From NCBI RefSeq assembly GCF_009604385.1, contig NZ_WEGJ01000010.1, forward strand, positions 62,001 to 126,000: 64,000 bases of DNA, in the 5' to 3' direction. The translations under genes were made by a program, and so were the position numbers. Of the stretch, positions 51,381 to 59,672 are shown in pieces. Position 1 is the stretch's first letter; every line of letters starts with the position of its first letter. The stretch is from Streptomyces smaragdinus. GTDB lineage: Bacteria > Actinomycetota > Actinomycetes > Streptomycetales > Streptomycetaceae. The notes under the pieces were generated by a model, which saw nothing but the letters and a program-made list of their open reading frames with translations, was not told where the DNA came from and searched no databases.

Positions 51381-52225
51381 TGCCGCTGGTCCCGACCGCG
51401 TCCCTGATCGCCGCGTCCGGCGGCGTGGCCGCGTTCAACGTCATCACGCTGGAACACGCGGAGGCGATCGCCGCGGGCGCGGAGTCGGCGGGGCTCCCGG
51501 CGATCCTGCAGCTCTCGGAGAACGCGGTGAAGTTCCACGGCGGACGCCTGGCCCCGATCGCCGCCGCCACCGCCGCGGTGGCCCGCCTGTCCTCGGCCGA
51601 CCTCTCCCTCCACCTCGACCACGTCGTCTCGCCCGACCTGCTCCACCAGGCGCACGCGGAGGGCTTCAGCTCGGTGATGTACGACGCCTCGAAGCTCCCG
51701 TACACGGACAACGTCCGGGCCACGTCCGAGGCGGTCCGCTGGGGCCACGCCCACGGCATCTGGGTGGAGGCGGAGCTGGGCCGCGTGGGCGGCAAGGCGG
51801 GCGAGACCCCCCTGGACGCCCACACCCCCGGCGTCCGCACGGACCCGGCGGAGGCGGCGTCGTACGTCGCGTCAACGGGGGTGGACGCGCTGGCGGTGGC
51901 GGTGGGCTCGTCGCACGCGATGACGGAGCGGACGGCGGTGCTGGACCACGCCCTGATCGGCGCGCTGCGGGACGCGGTCCCGGTCCCGCTGGTGCTGCAC
52001 GGCTCGTCGGGGGTGCCGGACGCGGAGATCGGCCGGGCGGTGGCTGCGGGGATGCGCAAGATCAACATCGGGACGGCGCTGAACACGGCGTTCACCGGGG
52101 CCGTGCGGGGGTACCTGGCGGAGGATGCGCGGGGGGTGGATCCGCGGCGGTATCTGGCGCGGGCTCGGGAGGAGATGGCGGGGACGGTGGAGCGGTTTTT
52201 GCGGGTGGTGAGCGGGGCGGGGTGA
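51380..52225 (+). CDS. Class II fructose/tagatose-bisphosphate aldolase
   Basis: A 281-residue TIM barrel. Zinc ligands are suggested by LSLHLDHV (catalytic Asp and His at ~73-76), and by the later HGSSGVPD (His ~210). The phosphate loop INIGTALN is present. At this size it resembles GatY/KbaY more than long FbaA. Start overlaps the kinase stop (TGATG) with GAGG upstream. Likely step: aldol cleavage to dihydroxyacetone phosphate and glyceraldehyde 3-phosphate after the PfkB kinase. Confidence 0.9.
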   Translation: MPLVPTASLIAASGGVAAFNVITLEHAEAIAAGAESAGLPAILQLSENAVKFHGGRLAPIAAATAAVARLSSADLSLHLDHVVSPDLLHQAHAEGFSSVMYDASKLPYTDNVRATSEAVRWGHAHGIWVEAELGRVGGKAGETPLDAHTPGVRTDPAEAASYVASTGVDALAVAVGSSHAMTERTAVLDHALIGALRDAVPVPLVLHGSSGVPDAEIGRAVAAGMRKINIGTALNTAFTGAVRGYLAEDARGVDPRRYLARAREEMAGTVERFLRVVSGAG

Positions 52226-52239
52226 TGTCCGGTAACGGC

Positions 52240-52767
52240 TCACCGGATCTCGTACTCGGCGTGCGGAACGGCTCGCTTCCACACCGCTTCGAAGGCGGTC
52301 GCGCACAGGGTGACCACCGCCATGTCGTCGGACATCTCTCCGCCGGCGGAAGCGCCCTCGCCGGTGAAGTGGTTCCAGCGGACGATCGTCCTGTCGATCA
52401 GCCAGAAGTCATTGCCGGGCAGGGCGAGATCCGAGGCGCGGCGTCGCGGCAACCAGCACACCCGCTCTCCTGCCGCGAGGTTGATCGGCGTACCGGCATG
52501 CTCGTAGCGGATGTACTCACTGACCGGCTCGGACACGATGCGTGCCCGTCGCACGGTTACGCCGCGCGCCACCGTTCGGCGGATGAGATCGACCCAATGC
52601 CGGAAGTAGTCCGGCATCGGGTCGATGGTGCGGATGCCGGTCTCTCTCCACTGCGTGAAGTGGGGGTGTTCGTAATCGACCGCGTAGACGTCCCGCATCT
52701 CCAGGTGCACGGCGGTGTGCCTGGCGATACCGAGCAGTTCATCGAACGCAGCAACACTTGAGGACAT
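52240..52767 (-). CDS. DUF6879-family protein
   Basis: 175 residues: SSSVAAFDELLGIARHTAVHLEMRDVYAV, RRARIVSEPVSEYIRYEHAGTPINLAAGERVCWLPRR, and DFWLIDRTIVRWNHFTGEG. This is the DUF6879 pattern, a partner family for XRE regulators in Streptomyces. Here no XRE gene precedes it. The ATG at 52767 has GGGAGG 6 nt upstream (a second ATG at 52770 is too close). It is divergent from the broken gene at 52907. Confidence 0.82.
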   Translation of the reverse strand: MSSSVAAFDELLGIARHTAVHLEMRDVYAVDYEHPHFTQWRETGIRTIDPMPDYFRHWVDLIRRTVARGVTVRRARIVSEPVSEYIRYEHAGTPINLAAGERVCWLPRRRASDLALPGNDFWLIDRTIVRWNHFTGEGASAGGEMSDDMAVVTLCATAFEAVWKRAVPHAEYEIR

Positions 52768-52906
52768 CATCGGCCTCCCGGGATCGACTCCGATGAACAC
52801 GAACGGGATCACTGCCTCCCTTGCTCCCGATGGTGAAGGACTCGAGCCTGGAATTCACGGATGACACCCATGTACAGTGCAAGGCCGGGCAGGTGGAGGC
52901 AGCTTG

Positions 52907-53430
52907 ATGAGCGATGTCGATCCGGCGGGGAACAGTCCGCGATACGCCGATGAGCTGACGATCGACATGGTGTGGGAGATCGGTGATTTCCTGTTGCCCC
53001 GACTGGAGCGTGCGGAAGGCACACACGCCTCGGGCAGCGAGGAGTCCGTCACCGCCGCCGCACTGGCAGAAGCGGTTGCCACATTGGTGCTCGACGCGGA
53101 GTGGGCGATTTCCGGGGCACTCCCGGCCGCGTCCGCGTCCCGATCGGAGTCCCTCCGCCGCCAAAGCCCAGCGAACTGGAAAAGCGTGTGCGAGCCGAGG
53201 AACGGCTGGAGCGCCTCCGCAATGACTGGAATCACCTCTGCACCCTCGCCGGCTACTGGCGCTCCGTGCCCGGCTTCCGGGCATCCCGCTGGCACAAACT
53301 CGACTTCCGCAACGCCGAGAGCGAGCGTTGGTACCAGGAGCAGCTGTCCTACAGCGGTCTCGAAAGCCGCGTTGTTTCACCTGCCGCCAGCGATCCCCCG
53401 TCGACCGGGGACAGCGATCGCCCCGCATAA
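52907..53430 (+). pseudogene. Frameshifted gene of unknown function
   Basis: Frame one starts at the ATG at 52907 with an excellent site (GGAGG, 7 nt). It reads acidic, coding-like sequence (DMVWEIGDFLLPRLERAEG, LAEAVATLVLDAEWAI) to about 53107, then becomes Ser/Ala/Pro-rich non-coding style. From about 53105 another frame reads GRVRVPIGVPPPPKPSELEKRVRAEERLERLRNDWNHLCTLAGYW, which looks coding, to the stop at 53430. One indel near 53105 would join them into about 174 residues. A GTG at 53101 could alternatively start a separate 109-residue gene. Confidence 0.6.
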
Positions 53431-53437
53431 CACCGCG

Positions 53438-54007
53438 TCATGAAGCATCAGTTGCACGGCGCCGCGCGGCCACCGCTTCGGTGTACGTTTCAAGCGTCAG
53501 ATCCTCCGGTCCGATACCCAAGCCGCTGAACACGGCGCGGATGTCCGCCAAGGCCGCCGGGACGTCGGGTTCTTCGACCAGCGTCTCGATCTCCAGGTAC
53601 GTACCGTCGATGTCCGGTACGCGGACGAGCGTGGCCAGCATCCGCCTGCCCCGCGCCTCGAAGGCGTGGTTCCGGCAGTGCTTCTCGAAGGCGATGACCG
53701 GGACATAGCCCATCCCGCACACGATGGCATGCACGGCCTCCGCGTCGGCGACGGCCGTCTCGTGTTCGGGCTTCGAGCCAGAGTCTTCGTCTACGGCTAC
53801 GCCCTTGTAGGTGAGGACCGTACGGGTGCCACCCGAGCCCTGGACCGTCCGTACGCGCAGCTCCTTCCCGGCGTTCTCGAGCAAGCCGTCCGGAAGGTCG
53901 TAGTAGGTGTCCCGGTACACCGCGACCTCTGCGGCAGCACGCTCCTCGAGAAGGTCCGCCACAGCCTCGGGCTCCCGTACCCGCGCCTTGAGCTCTGCCT
54001 CGATCAC
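53438..54007 (-). CDS. CYTH-domain protein (class IV adenylate cyclase-like)
   Basis: 189 residues. The ExExK motif lies at the N terminus (MIEAELKARV). Charged strands follow: RDTYYDLPDGLLENAGKELRVRT, TVLTYKG, YLEIETLVEEP. The CYTH tunnel fold binds triphosphates and includes CyaB-type cyclases, thiamine triphosphatase and inorganic triphosphatase. The C terminus (ADIRAVFSGLGIGPEDLTLETYTE) is typical of the CyaB subgroup. It follows the XRE regulator by 15 bp and is probably under its control. Confidence 0.88.
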   Translation of the reverse strand: MIEAELKARVREPEAVADLLEERAAAEVAVYRDTYYDLPDGLLENAGKELRVRTVQGSGGTRTVLTYKGVAVDEDSGSKPEHETAVADAEAVHAIVCGMGYVPVIAFEKHCRNHAFEARGRRMLATLVRVPDIDGTYLEIETLVEEPDVPAALADIRAVFSGLGIGPEDLTLETYTEAVAARRRATDAS

Positions 54008-54022
54008 GCTGTCCCCTTCCGG

Positions 54023-54874
54023 TCAGACCGTGCGGTCGGCGCCGTCGACGATCGCCTCGAACATGCGGCTGAACCCGCGGTACAGCGGCCCATGGGCTGT
54101 CGCCATCACCTTGTACGTCGCCGACTCGTGGCCCTCCCAGCCGGCGTCGAAGGCTCCGACGAACATCGTGGAGCCTGTTCGGATCAGCCGCCAGGTGGGG
54201 AGCATGCGGTACCGGTAGACCTTGATGTCGCACCGGTCGGCGAGTTCCCGCAGCCGAGCCTCGGTCAGGCGTACACCGGCGGCGAGGGACTCGACGGACT
54301 CCCCGATCTCCGCCGCGCGCCGGGCGAGTGCCTCGGAGTCCGGGTCGAGCAGCAGTACCCGTACGCGCAGCCCAGCGCTGTCCTCGTCTCGCGCCAAACA
54401 TGCCCGTAGAAGGCTGTCGTTGAGACCGACCAGCCCCAGGCCCCTGACGGCGAGTACGTCGAGCCGCTCCGTCTCGCGTACCTGCTGCTGGATCTCCGCC
54501 GCCGCCGAGCCCTGGGAGGCGTAGACACGGACCACTTCGGGAAAGGCGGTGAGGTCGAATGCGGCGCCACCCGAGCGCTTCTCCCGGGAAGCCGCCAGGC
54601 CGAGCAGATGCCGTGCGTCGTCGGGCATCCGAAGCCCGTCGGCGATCCGTTCGTAGACGTCGAGCCGGGATACCTCGCGCCGACCGTTGATGATCTCGTT
54701 GACGCGTGACTGCGTCATCCCCGTAGCCGCCGCAATCCTGGCCTGGCTGGCGCCCGCGTATTGCTGGATGCGTCGGAAGACGGTACGGATGTCCCTTCGG
54801 CGCAGGGCCTGGCGTAACTCCGCCCGCTCCCAAGCCCAGTCGGGCAGATCGATCGGCACCAGAACGGTCGGCAT
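54023..54874 (-). CDS. XRE-type regulator with a C-terminal sensor-like domain
   Basis: 283 residues. The helix-turn-helix is at ~35-85 (FRRIQQYAGASQARIAAATGMTQSRVNEIINGRREVS). The C-terminal ~170 residues include DVLAVRGLGLVGLNDSLLRACL and RVRVLLLDPDSEALARRAAEIGES, a domain seen in other Streptomyces regulators (DUF5919-like, name from memory). It is the first gene of a two-gene operon with the CYTH protein. A perfect 15-bp palindrome at 54911-54925 is a good autoregulatory operator. Confidence 0.85.
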   Translation of the reverse strand: MPTVLVPIDLPDWAWERAELRQALRRRDIRTVFRRIQQYAGASQARIAAATGMTQSRVNEIINGRREVSRLDVYERIADGLRMPDDARHLLGLAASREKRSGGAAFDLTAFPEVVRVYASQGSAAAEIQQQVRETERLDVLAVRGLGLVGLNDSLLRACLARDEDSAGLRVRVLLLDPDSEALARRAAEIGESVESLAAGVRLTEARLRELADRCDIKVYRYRMLPTWRLIRTGSTMFVGAFDAGWEGHESATYKVMATAHGPLYRGFSRMFEAIVDGADRTV

Positions 54875-54910
54875 GGTGTGCCCCCGGATCCACGTATCGG
54901 ATCAGAACTC

Positions 54911-54925
54911 ATCTCACGGTGAGAT
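54911..54925. promoter_or_regulatory. Palindrome upstream of the XRE-CYTH operon
   Basis: ATCTCAC-G-GTGAGAT, perfect, 37 bp upstream of the regulator start. Size suits an XRE dimer. Confidence 0.6.
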
Positions 54926-55039
54926 TACCGCCGGGGGATCGAATCGCTACATGCAGAGAGCGGATGCTCACCAAATGTGATGAACCCCGGGGGTCCCACG
55001 AGCCGATCCGGGGAATACCGACCGCAAGGAACCAACGAC

Positions 55040-55225
55040 ATGGAACAGCGCGACACCGAACCGCCCCCGCGACGCCCCCTCCTCACCCTGCGGGTCTCCC
55101 GCGACGGCGGACGCACCTGGGGACCCACTCGGGAGATCCATCCGGCCGCATGCATCCCGGACTTCTTTCCCAGATGGCCTCCCTGCGCCTGCCCGCGCTG
55201 TCGCGGGGAGGGAATCCAGCGATAA
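55040..55225 (+). CDS. Small conserved-looking protein with CxxC pairs
   Basis: 61 residues: LLTLRVSRDGGRTWGPTREI followed by PPCACPRCRGEG. The CxCxxC end could bind a metal. I recall similar short Streptomyces proteins that begin MER/MEQ...RRPLLTLRVSRDGG, of unknown function. AAGGA lies 9 nt before the ATG. Divergent from the XRE-CYTH operon across 165 bp. Confidence 0.7.
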   Translation: MEQRDTEPPPRRPLLTLRVSRDGGRTWGPTREIHPAACIPDFFPRWPPCACPRCRGEGIQR

Positions 55226-55304
55226 GTGGACCCATCGTGTCCGGCCTGCTGCTCGGGCACAGGTCCGATGTGGGCCAAGCTCTCGCCCTACGGACGGGCC
55301 CGCC

Positions 55305-55682
55305 TCACCGCGACCCAATCGCCGACCTCGCCACCGCCGCGATCACCCCCGTCGCCGTGAGCGTGCCCACCGTCAGCAGGGCCACCCCGATCACGTACAG
55401 GCCGCTCGCGTCGTCCGACCAGTCCACGTACGACGCGAGGGCCAGCCCCGACGTGATCCCCAGCACCGCCGCCGTCGCGTGGCCGTGCGTGGCCGACCAG
55501 AGCAGCGGGAGCAGCAGGGTCAGCGCGAGGCCGATCACCTGCCACGCCGCGTACGGGCCCGTCTCCGTGCCGTCCGCGTGGGTGTCGCGGTGCTGGTCCC
55601 AGCCCAGCCAGGCCGCCCAGGAGGCCGCCGCGACGGCGGTCAGGGCGACGTACATCAGCGGTTCGCGCAGTCCCTCGGGCAT
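55305..55682 (-). CDS. Small integral membrane protein
   Basis: 125 residues with four predicted helices (about 8-28, 48-62, 68-86, 95-118) and charged loops (DQHRDTHADGTETG between 1 and 2). The family is not recognised. The ATG at 55682 is used. It lies 47 bp after the MDR dehydrogenase gene on the same strand, and the two may share a promoter. Confidence 0.7.
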   Translation of the reverse strand: MPEGLREPLMYVALTAVAAASWAAWLGWDQHRDTHADGTETGPYAAWQVIGLALTLLLPLLWSATHGHATAAVLGITSGLALASYVDWSDDASGLYVIGVALLTVGTLTATGVIAAVARSAIGSR

Positions 55683-55729
55683 GTCTTCAGCGTCCGTCCG
55701 AGACGGTGGGGCCGCCAGCGCTCAGCTAC

Positions 55730-56725
55730 TCAGATCCCGGTGAGTAGCACCACCTTCCCCATCGTCCCCCGCCCCTCCAGCGCGCGGTGGGCCGCCGCCG
55801 CCCCGGCCAGGGGGAAGCGCTGGACCGCCGGGGTCAGGCGGCCCGCGGCGGCCTCCGTCAGGGCCGCCTCCTCCATCCGGCGCAGGGGGTTCACGCCGCC
55901 GATCGCGTCGAGCCAGTTCGGGCCCAGGACCGAGCGGGACGTGATGCCGCGACGGTGCCGCTCCTCCTCCGGGACCTCCAGCGGGGCGCCCGAGGACCAG
56001 CCGAGGATCAGGTGACGGCCGCCCTTGCCCAGGAGGTCGAGGGCGGCGCGGGCCGCGCCGCCGCCCACGGTGTCCAGCAGGACCGTGGGGGTGCGGCCGG
56101 CCAGGGCGGTGGTGACCCGCGCGGGCCACGACGGGTCCGTGTAGTCCGCCGCGACGTCCGCGCCCAGCTCCGTCACCCGGCGGACCTTCGCCGGGCCGCC
56201 CGCCAGGCCGACGACCGTGGCGCCGAGGTTGCGCCCGTACTGCACGAACAGCGAGCCGACCCCGCCCGCCGCCGCCGTCACCAGGACGACGTCCGCCGGG
56301 GTGAGCTCCGCGAAGTGCAGGAACGCCATCGTCGTCCGCCCGGTGCCGATCATCGCGACGGCCGCCGCCTCGTCGAGCCCCGGCGGGATCTCGTGCAGCC
56401 GCCCGGCCTCGGTCGTGACGAGCTCCGCGTATCCCCCGGGCCGCATCCCGATGTGCGCCACGACCCGCTTGCCGAGCCACGCCGGGTCGGTGCCCTCGCC
56501 GAGCGCGTCGACGGTGCCGGCGATCTCCCGGCCCGGGATGGTGGGCAGGTCCGGCGGGGGGTACGGGCCGGGGCCGCCGCCCTCGCGCAGGGCCGTGTCG
56601 AGGAGGTGGACGCCGGCTGCCGCGACGGCGACGCGGACCTCGCCGGGGGCGGGGACGGGGTCGGGGACCTTCTCGTACGTGAGGTTCTCGGCGGGGCCGA
56701 AGGCGTGGAGTCGGACGGCGTGCAT
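55730..56725 (-). CDS. Zinc-binding-type (MDR) quinone oxidoreductase
   Basis: 331 residues. An N-terminal GroES-like domain (AFGPAENLTYEKVPDPVPAPGEVRVAVAAAGV, PTIPGREIAGTVDALGEG) and Rossmann NADPH domain with VLVTAAAGGVGSLFVQYGRNLGATVVGLAGG (~145-175). There are no catalytic-zinc Cys/His ligands, so it belongs to the zinc-free quinone-reductase branch. It reduces quinones or enones with NADPH. The substrate is open. Confidence 0.92.
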   Translation of the reverse strand: MHAVRLHAFGPAENLTYEKVPDPVPAPGEVRVAVAAAGVHLLDTALREGGGPGPYPPPDLPTIPGREIAGTVDALGEGTDPAWLGKRVVAHIGMRPGGYAELVTTEAGRLHEIPPGLDEAAAVAMIGTGRTTMAFLHFAELTPADVVLVTAAAGGVGSLFVQYGRNLGATVVGLAGGPAKVRRVTELGADVAADYTDPSWPARVTTALAGRTPTVLLDTVGGGAARAALDLLGKGGRHLILGWSSGAPLEVPEEERHRRGITSRSVLGPNWLDAIGGVNPLRRMEEAALTEAAAGRLTPAVQRFPLAGAAAAHRALEGRGTMGKVVLLTGI

Positions 56726-56821
56726 GCGGGGGTTCCTTCCCTGGGGTCTGGTTCCAGCGTCCGGCCTGAACCCTGGTTGAGGTCAAGCGGCGATGTCGGA
56801 CCCGTGCGTCAGGATGGGCGT

Positions 56822-57484
56822 ATGAGCAACCGACGGAAGACCCCGCGCCTGCCCGACGTCCGCCTGCCGGTGCTGCGGCCGTTCGACGGCGGGGAGCTGG
56901 AGCCGGACGGGGACTACGACGGGGTGGAGTTCGCCGGGCTCGATCTGACGCGGCAGGACGGGGCGGGGGCGCGGTTCCTGGACTGCGCGCTGCGGGGGGT
57001 GGTGCTGGACGACGCGCGGCTGACGGCGGCGCGGTTCATCGACAGCGCGCTGGAGGGCGTGCGGGGGACGGGGACGGATCTGGCGGACGCGACGCTGCGG
57101 GACGTGGAGGTGACCGACGCGCGGCTGGGCGGGGTGCAGCTGCACGGGGCGGTGTTCGAGCGGGTGGTGATCCGGGGCGGGAAGTCGGAGTTCCTCAATC
57201 TGCACGGGGCTCAGCTGACGGACGTCGTCTTCGAGGACTGTGTGCTGGTCGAGCCGAATTTCCAGGAGGCGAAGCTGACGCGGGTCGCCTTCCCCGGCAG
57301 CTCGGTGCGGGGCGCCGACCTGTCGCAGGCGGTGCTCGCGGACGTCGATCTGCGGGGGGCGCGGGAGCTGTCGGTGGGGCGGGGGCTGGACCGGATGCGG
57401 GGGGCGGTGATCAGCCCCGAGCAGCTGTTCGACCTGGCGCCGGCGTTCGCGGCGCAGGCGGGGGTGGAGGTGCGGGCGGTCTGA
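56822..57484 (+). CDS. Pentapeptide-repeat protein
   Basis: 220 residues. After ~35 residues, a right-handed beta-helix of A(D/N)LxX-type repeats: FAGLDLTRQDGAGARFLDCALRGVVLDDARLTAARF..., to DLRGAREL (~180). It lacks other domains. Some members protect gyrase (Qnr, MfpA), but most have no known target, and the irregular repeats here do not point to gyrase. Divergent from the MDR gene. Confidence 0.88.
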   Translation: MSNRRKTPRLPDVRLPVLRPFDGGELEPDGDYDGVEFAGLDLTRQDGAGARFLDCALRGVVLDDARLTAARFIDSALEGVRGTGTDLADATLRDVEVTDARLGGVQLHGAVFERVVIRGGKSEFLNLHGAQLTDVVFEDCVLVEPNFQEAKLTRVAFPGSSVRGADLSQAVLADVDLRGARELSVGRGLDRMRGAVISPEQLFDLAPAFAAQAGVEVRAV

Positions 57485-57494
57485 GCGCGGGGCG

Positions 57495-58019
57495 TCAGAT
57501 ACGGGGGAAGCGGGCCTGGAGGTCCCAGATCACCGGGTTGTGCGCCAGCCCCTCGTGCATGTCGGTGAGGTCGGCGACGACGTCGTGCAGGAAGTCCCGT
57601 ACCTCGCGGCGCAGTTCGGTGTACGAGAGCTGCAGCGGCGGCTCCCCGTCGCCCTGCCAGTCGGCCCGTACGTCGACCCACCCGAAGCGCCGCTCGAAGC
57701 GGAGCCGGTCGGTGGACTCGGTGAAGTCGAACTCCGCCCGCTGCGCCCGCGACGCCCGGCTCCCGAGCGGATCCCGGTCGAGCTCCTCGGCGATGTCGCA
57801 CAGCGCCCACGCGAAGTCGAGCACGGGCACCCATCCCCAGGCTGTGGACAGCTCCCGGTCGGTGTCGGTATCGGCGAGATACACGTCCCCGCAGAACAGA
57901 TCGTGCCGCAGCGCTCGCACGTCCGCGGCCCGGTAGTCGGTCTGCGGCGGATCGGGGTGACGGGAGGAGAGGCTGTAGCCGATGTCGAGCACGGTCGATG
58001 ATCCCACGGAGGTTTCCAT
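57495..58019 (-). CDS. Hypothetical protein sharing its start codon bases with a Uma2 gene
   Basis: 174 residues, acidic, soluble. Features: DYRAADVRALRHDLFCGDVYLAD, VPVLDFAWALCDIAEEL, FDFTESTDRLRFERRFGWVDV and LRREVRDFLHDVVADLTDMHEGLAHNP. The family is not recognised. The ATG at 58019 overlaps the Uma2 gene's ATG on the other strand (CATG). It lacks a good ribosome site, so GTG codons at 58007 or 57992 are alternatives that would separate the genes. It converges on the pentapeptide gene. Confidence 0.75.
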   Translation of the reverse strand: METSVGSSTVLDIGYSLSSRHPDPPQTDYRAADVRALRHDLFCGDVYLADTDTDRELSTAWGWVPVLDFAWALCDIAEELDRDPLGSRASRAQRAEFDFTESTDRLRFERRFGWVDVRADWQGDGEPPLQLSYTELRREVRDFLHDVVADLTDMHEGLAHNPVIWDLQARFPRI

Positions 58020-58608
58020 GTCAGCTCATCCGCATGACGCGCCCCATGCCGGCGCCCGGAGCACGGCCGAGTCGGTCGGGGAGGCCTTCGAAGCGCTGAG
58101 CTCGGCAGCCCCGGAAGGGTGGCGCGTGGAGCTGATCGAAGGGGACATTCAGGTACGACCCCCGGGGACCGGCGCACACGCGAGGGTCGTCGGCCTGTTG
58201 GTCGAGCAGATGGTGGAGCACCGTACAAACAAGGGCTGGTCGACCCGCACGGGCCTCGGACTCCTGCTCCCGGGCACCGACCCCGACGGCAGAGTCGCAC
58301 CCGACCTCGTCGTCGCGCCGCGCGGCATCTACGGGAACAAGCTCGAGTATCAGGACCCGGCGGAGGTGGTGATGGTCGGCGAAGTCACCGCACCGTCCAC
58401 CGTGACGAACGACCGCCTGGCGAAGCGCCGCGGATACGCCCGCGCCGGAATCCCCTTCTACCTGCTCGTCGACCGCGAGGCCGGAACCGTCAGCCTCTAC
58501 TCGGAGCCGTCCGGCGAGCACTACACCCGGGACGTCACCGTCACCATCTCCAAGACGATCACCCTCCCCGACCCCCTCGGCTTCGACCTCGACACCAGCG
58601 AGTTCTGA
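58018..58608 (+). CDS. Uma2-family (restriction-endonuclease-fold) protein
   Basis: 196 residues. The Uma2/DUF820 pattern is clear: WRVELIEGDIQVRPPG (Glu of the fold), LGLLLPGTDPDGRVAPDLVVAPRG with the metal-binding Asp, VVMVGEVTAPSTVTNDRLAKRRGYARAGIPFYLLVDRE with the catalytic E-x-K-like stretch. Nuclease activity is inferred. This family is often expanded without a known target. GGAGG lies 5 nt before the ATG at 58018. Confidence 0.9.
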   Translation: MSAHPHDAPHAGARSTAESVGEAFEALSSAAPEGWRVELIEGDIQVRPPGTGAHARVVGLLVEQMVEHRTNKGWSTRTGLGLLLPGTDPDGRVAPDLVVAPRGIYGNKLEYQDPAEVVMVGEVTAPSTVTNDRLAKRRGYARAGIPFYLLVDREAGTVSLYSEPSGEHYTRDVTVTISKTITLPDPLGFDLDTSEF

Positions 58609-58618
58609 GACCGCCCCC

Positions 58619-58871
58619 TCAAAACCCCTTCTGCATCACCGCGCACTCCCGCCCCATCCCCTGATCCCGGCGGTGATCGATCACCTCGTACCCCAGCGAC
58701 GTCCAGAACGACATCGCCCGCGTATTCCCCTCCAGCACCGCCAGCCGCGCCCCCGGACGCCCCTCCGCGCGGAAGCGGTCCTCCAGCGCCGTCGCCAGCC
58801 GGCGGCACACCGGTGAGTTCGGTGAGCAGCGGCCCGTCCAGGTCCGAGGCGTGAAGATCATCGAGGCGCAT
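58619..58871 (-). pseudogene. Remnant of a GNAT acetyltransferase gene
   Basis: The first ~20 codons (MRLDDLHASDLDGPLLTELT) and the C-terminal half (CRRLATALEDRFRAEGRPGARLAVLEGNTRAMSFWTSLGYEVID) are in different frames and lack the middle of a GNAT domain. The C-terminal part keeps the acetyl-CoA-proximal helix and the closing strand. An internal deletion with frame loss explains it. It sits between the Uma2 and terD genes. Confidence 0.65.
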
Positions 58872-58907
58872 GGCCCCCAGGCTAGGGGGCGACCCGGAAC
58901 GCGAAAA

Positions 58908-58929
58908 CCCCCGGCCGGACGGCCGGGGG
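58908..58929 (-). terminator. Terminator of the terD gene
   Basis: CCCCCGGCC, GTCC loop and GGCCGGGGG followed on the minus strand by TTTT. A canonical Rho-independent form. Confidence 0.9.
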
Positions 58930-58952
58930 CGTACGCGGAACAGGCAAAGGCG

Positions 58953-59528
58953 TCAGACGCCCACGCCGAAGTCCTGGGCGATGCCCGCGAGGCCCGAGGC
59001 GTAGCCCTGGCCGACGGCGCGGAACTTCCACTCGGCGCCGTTGCGGTAGAGCTCGCCGAAGACCATCGCGGTCTCCGTCGCCGCGTCCTCGGAGAGGTCG
59101 TAGCGGGCGATCTCGGTGCCGCCGGCCTGGTTGATGATCCGGATGTACGCGTTGCGGACCTGGCCGAAGTTCTGGGCGCGGGTCTCCGCGTCGTAGATCG
59201 AGACCGGGAAGACGATCTTCTCGATGTCCGGCGGCAGCGCGGCCAGGTTGACGTTGATCTGCTCGTCGTCGCCCTCGCCCTGACCCGTCAGGTTGTCACC
59301 CGTGTGCATGATCGTCTGGTCGGGCGTGGCCTTGTTGTTGAAGAACACGAAGTGCTTGTCGGAGTAGACCTTGCCGCTCGGGTTCACCGCGATGGCGCTC
59401 GCGTCGAGGTCGAAGTCCGTGCCCGTGGTCGTACGGACGTCCCAGCCGAGGCCCACGGTCACGGCGGTCAGCCCCGGAGCCTCCTTGGTCAGCGAGACAT
59501 TGCCGCCCTTGGACAGGCTTACAGCCAT
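58953..59528 (-). CDS. terD: TerD-family stress protein
   Basis: A 191-residue calcium-binding beta-sandwich of the tellurium-resistance family. Residues: SLSKGGNVSLTKEAPGL, GLGWDVRTTTGTDFDLDASAI, GDNLTGQGEGDDEQINVNLAALP (calcium site), NFGQVRNAYIRI, RNGAEWKFRAVGQGYASGL. TerD proteins act in stress and differentiation in Streptomyces. Only this one copy is seen in the window. Followed by a U-tract terminator. Confidence 0.95.
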   Translation of the reverse strand: MAVSLSKGGNVSLTKEAPGLTAVTVGLGWDVRTTTGTDFDLDASAIAVNPSGKVYSDKHFVFFNNKATPDQTIMHTGDNLTGQGEGDDEQINVNLAALPPDIEKIVFPVSIYDAETRAQNFGQVRNAYIRIINQAGGTEIARYDLSEDAATETAMVFGELYRNGAEWKFRAVGQGYASGLAGIAQDFGVGV

Positions 59529-59672
59529 GGGAAGTCCCCTCCTAGTCGTTTCCGGCAGCCGGTTGGCTCGAAGCTACCGTCACCTATCGGAACGCCGGGA
59601 GGGTTTCGGCGGTTCCGCCCCGCCCGGCTTATCCAGGTGACACATCGAACACCGGGACGGGATCATAAGAGC

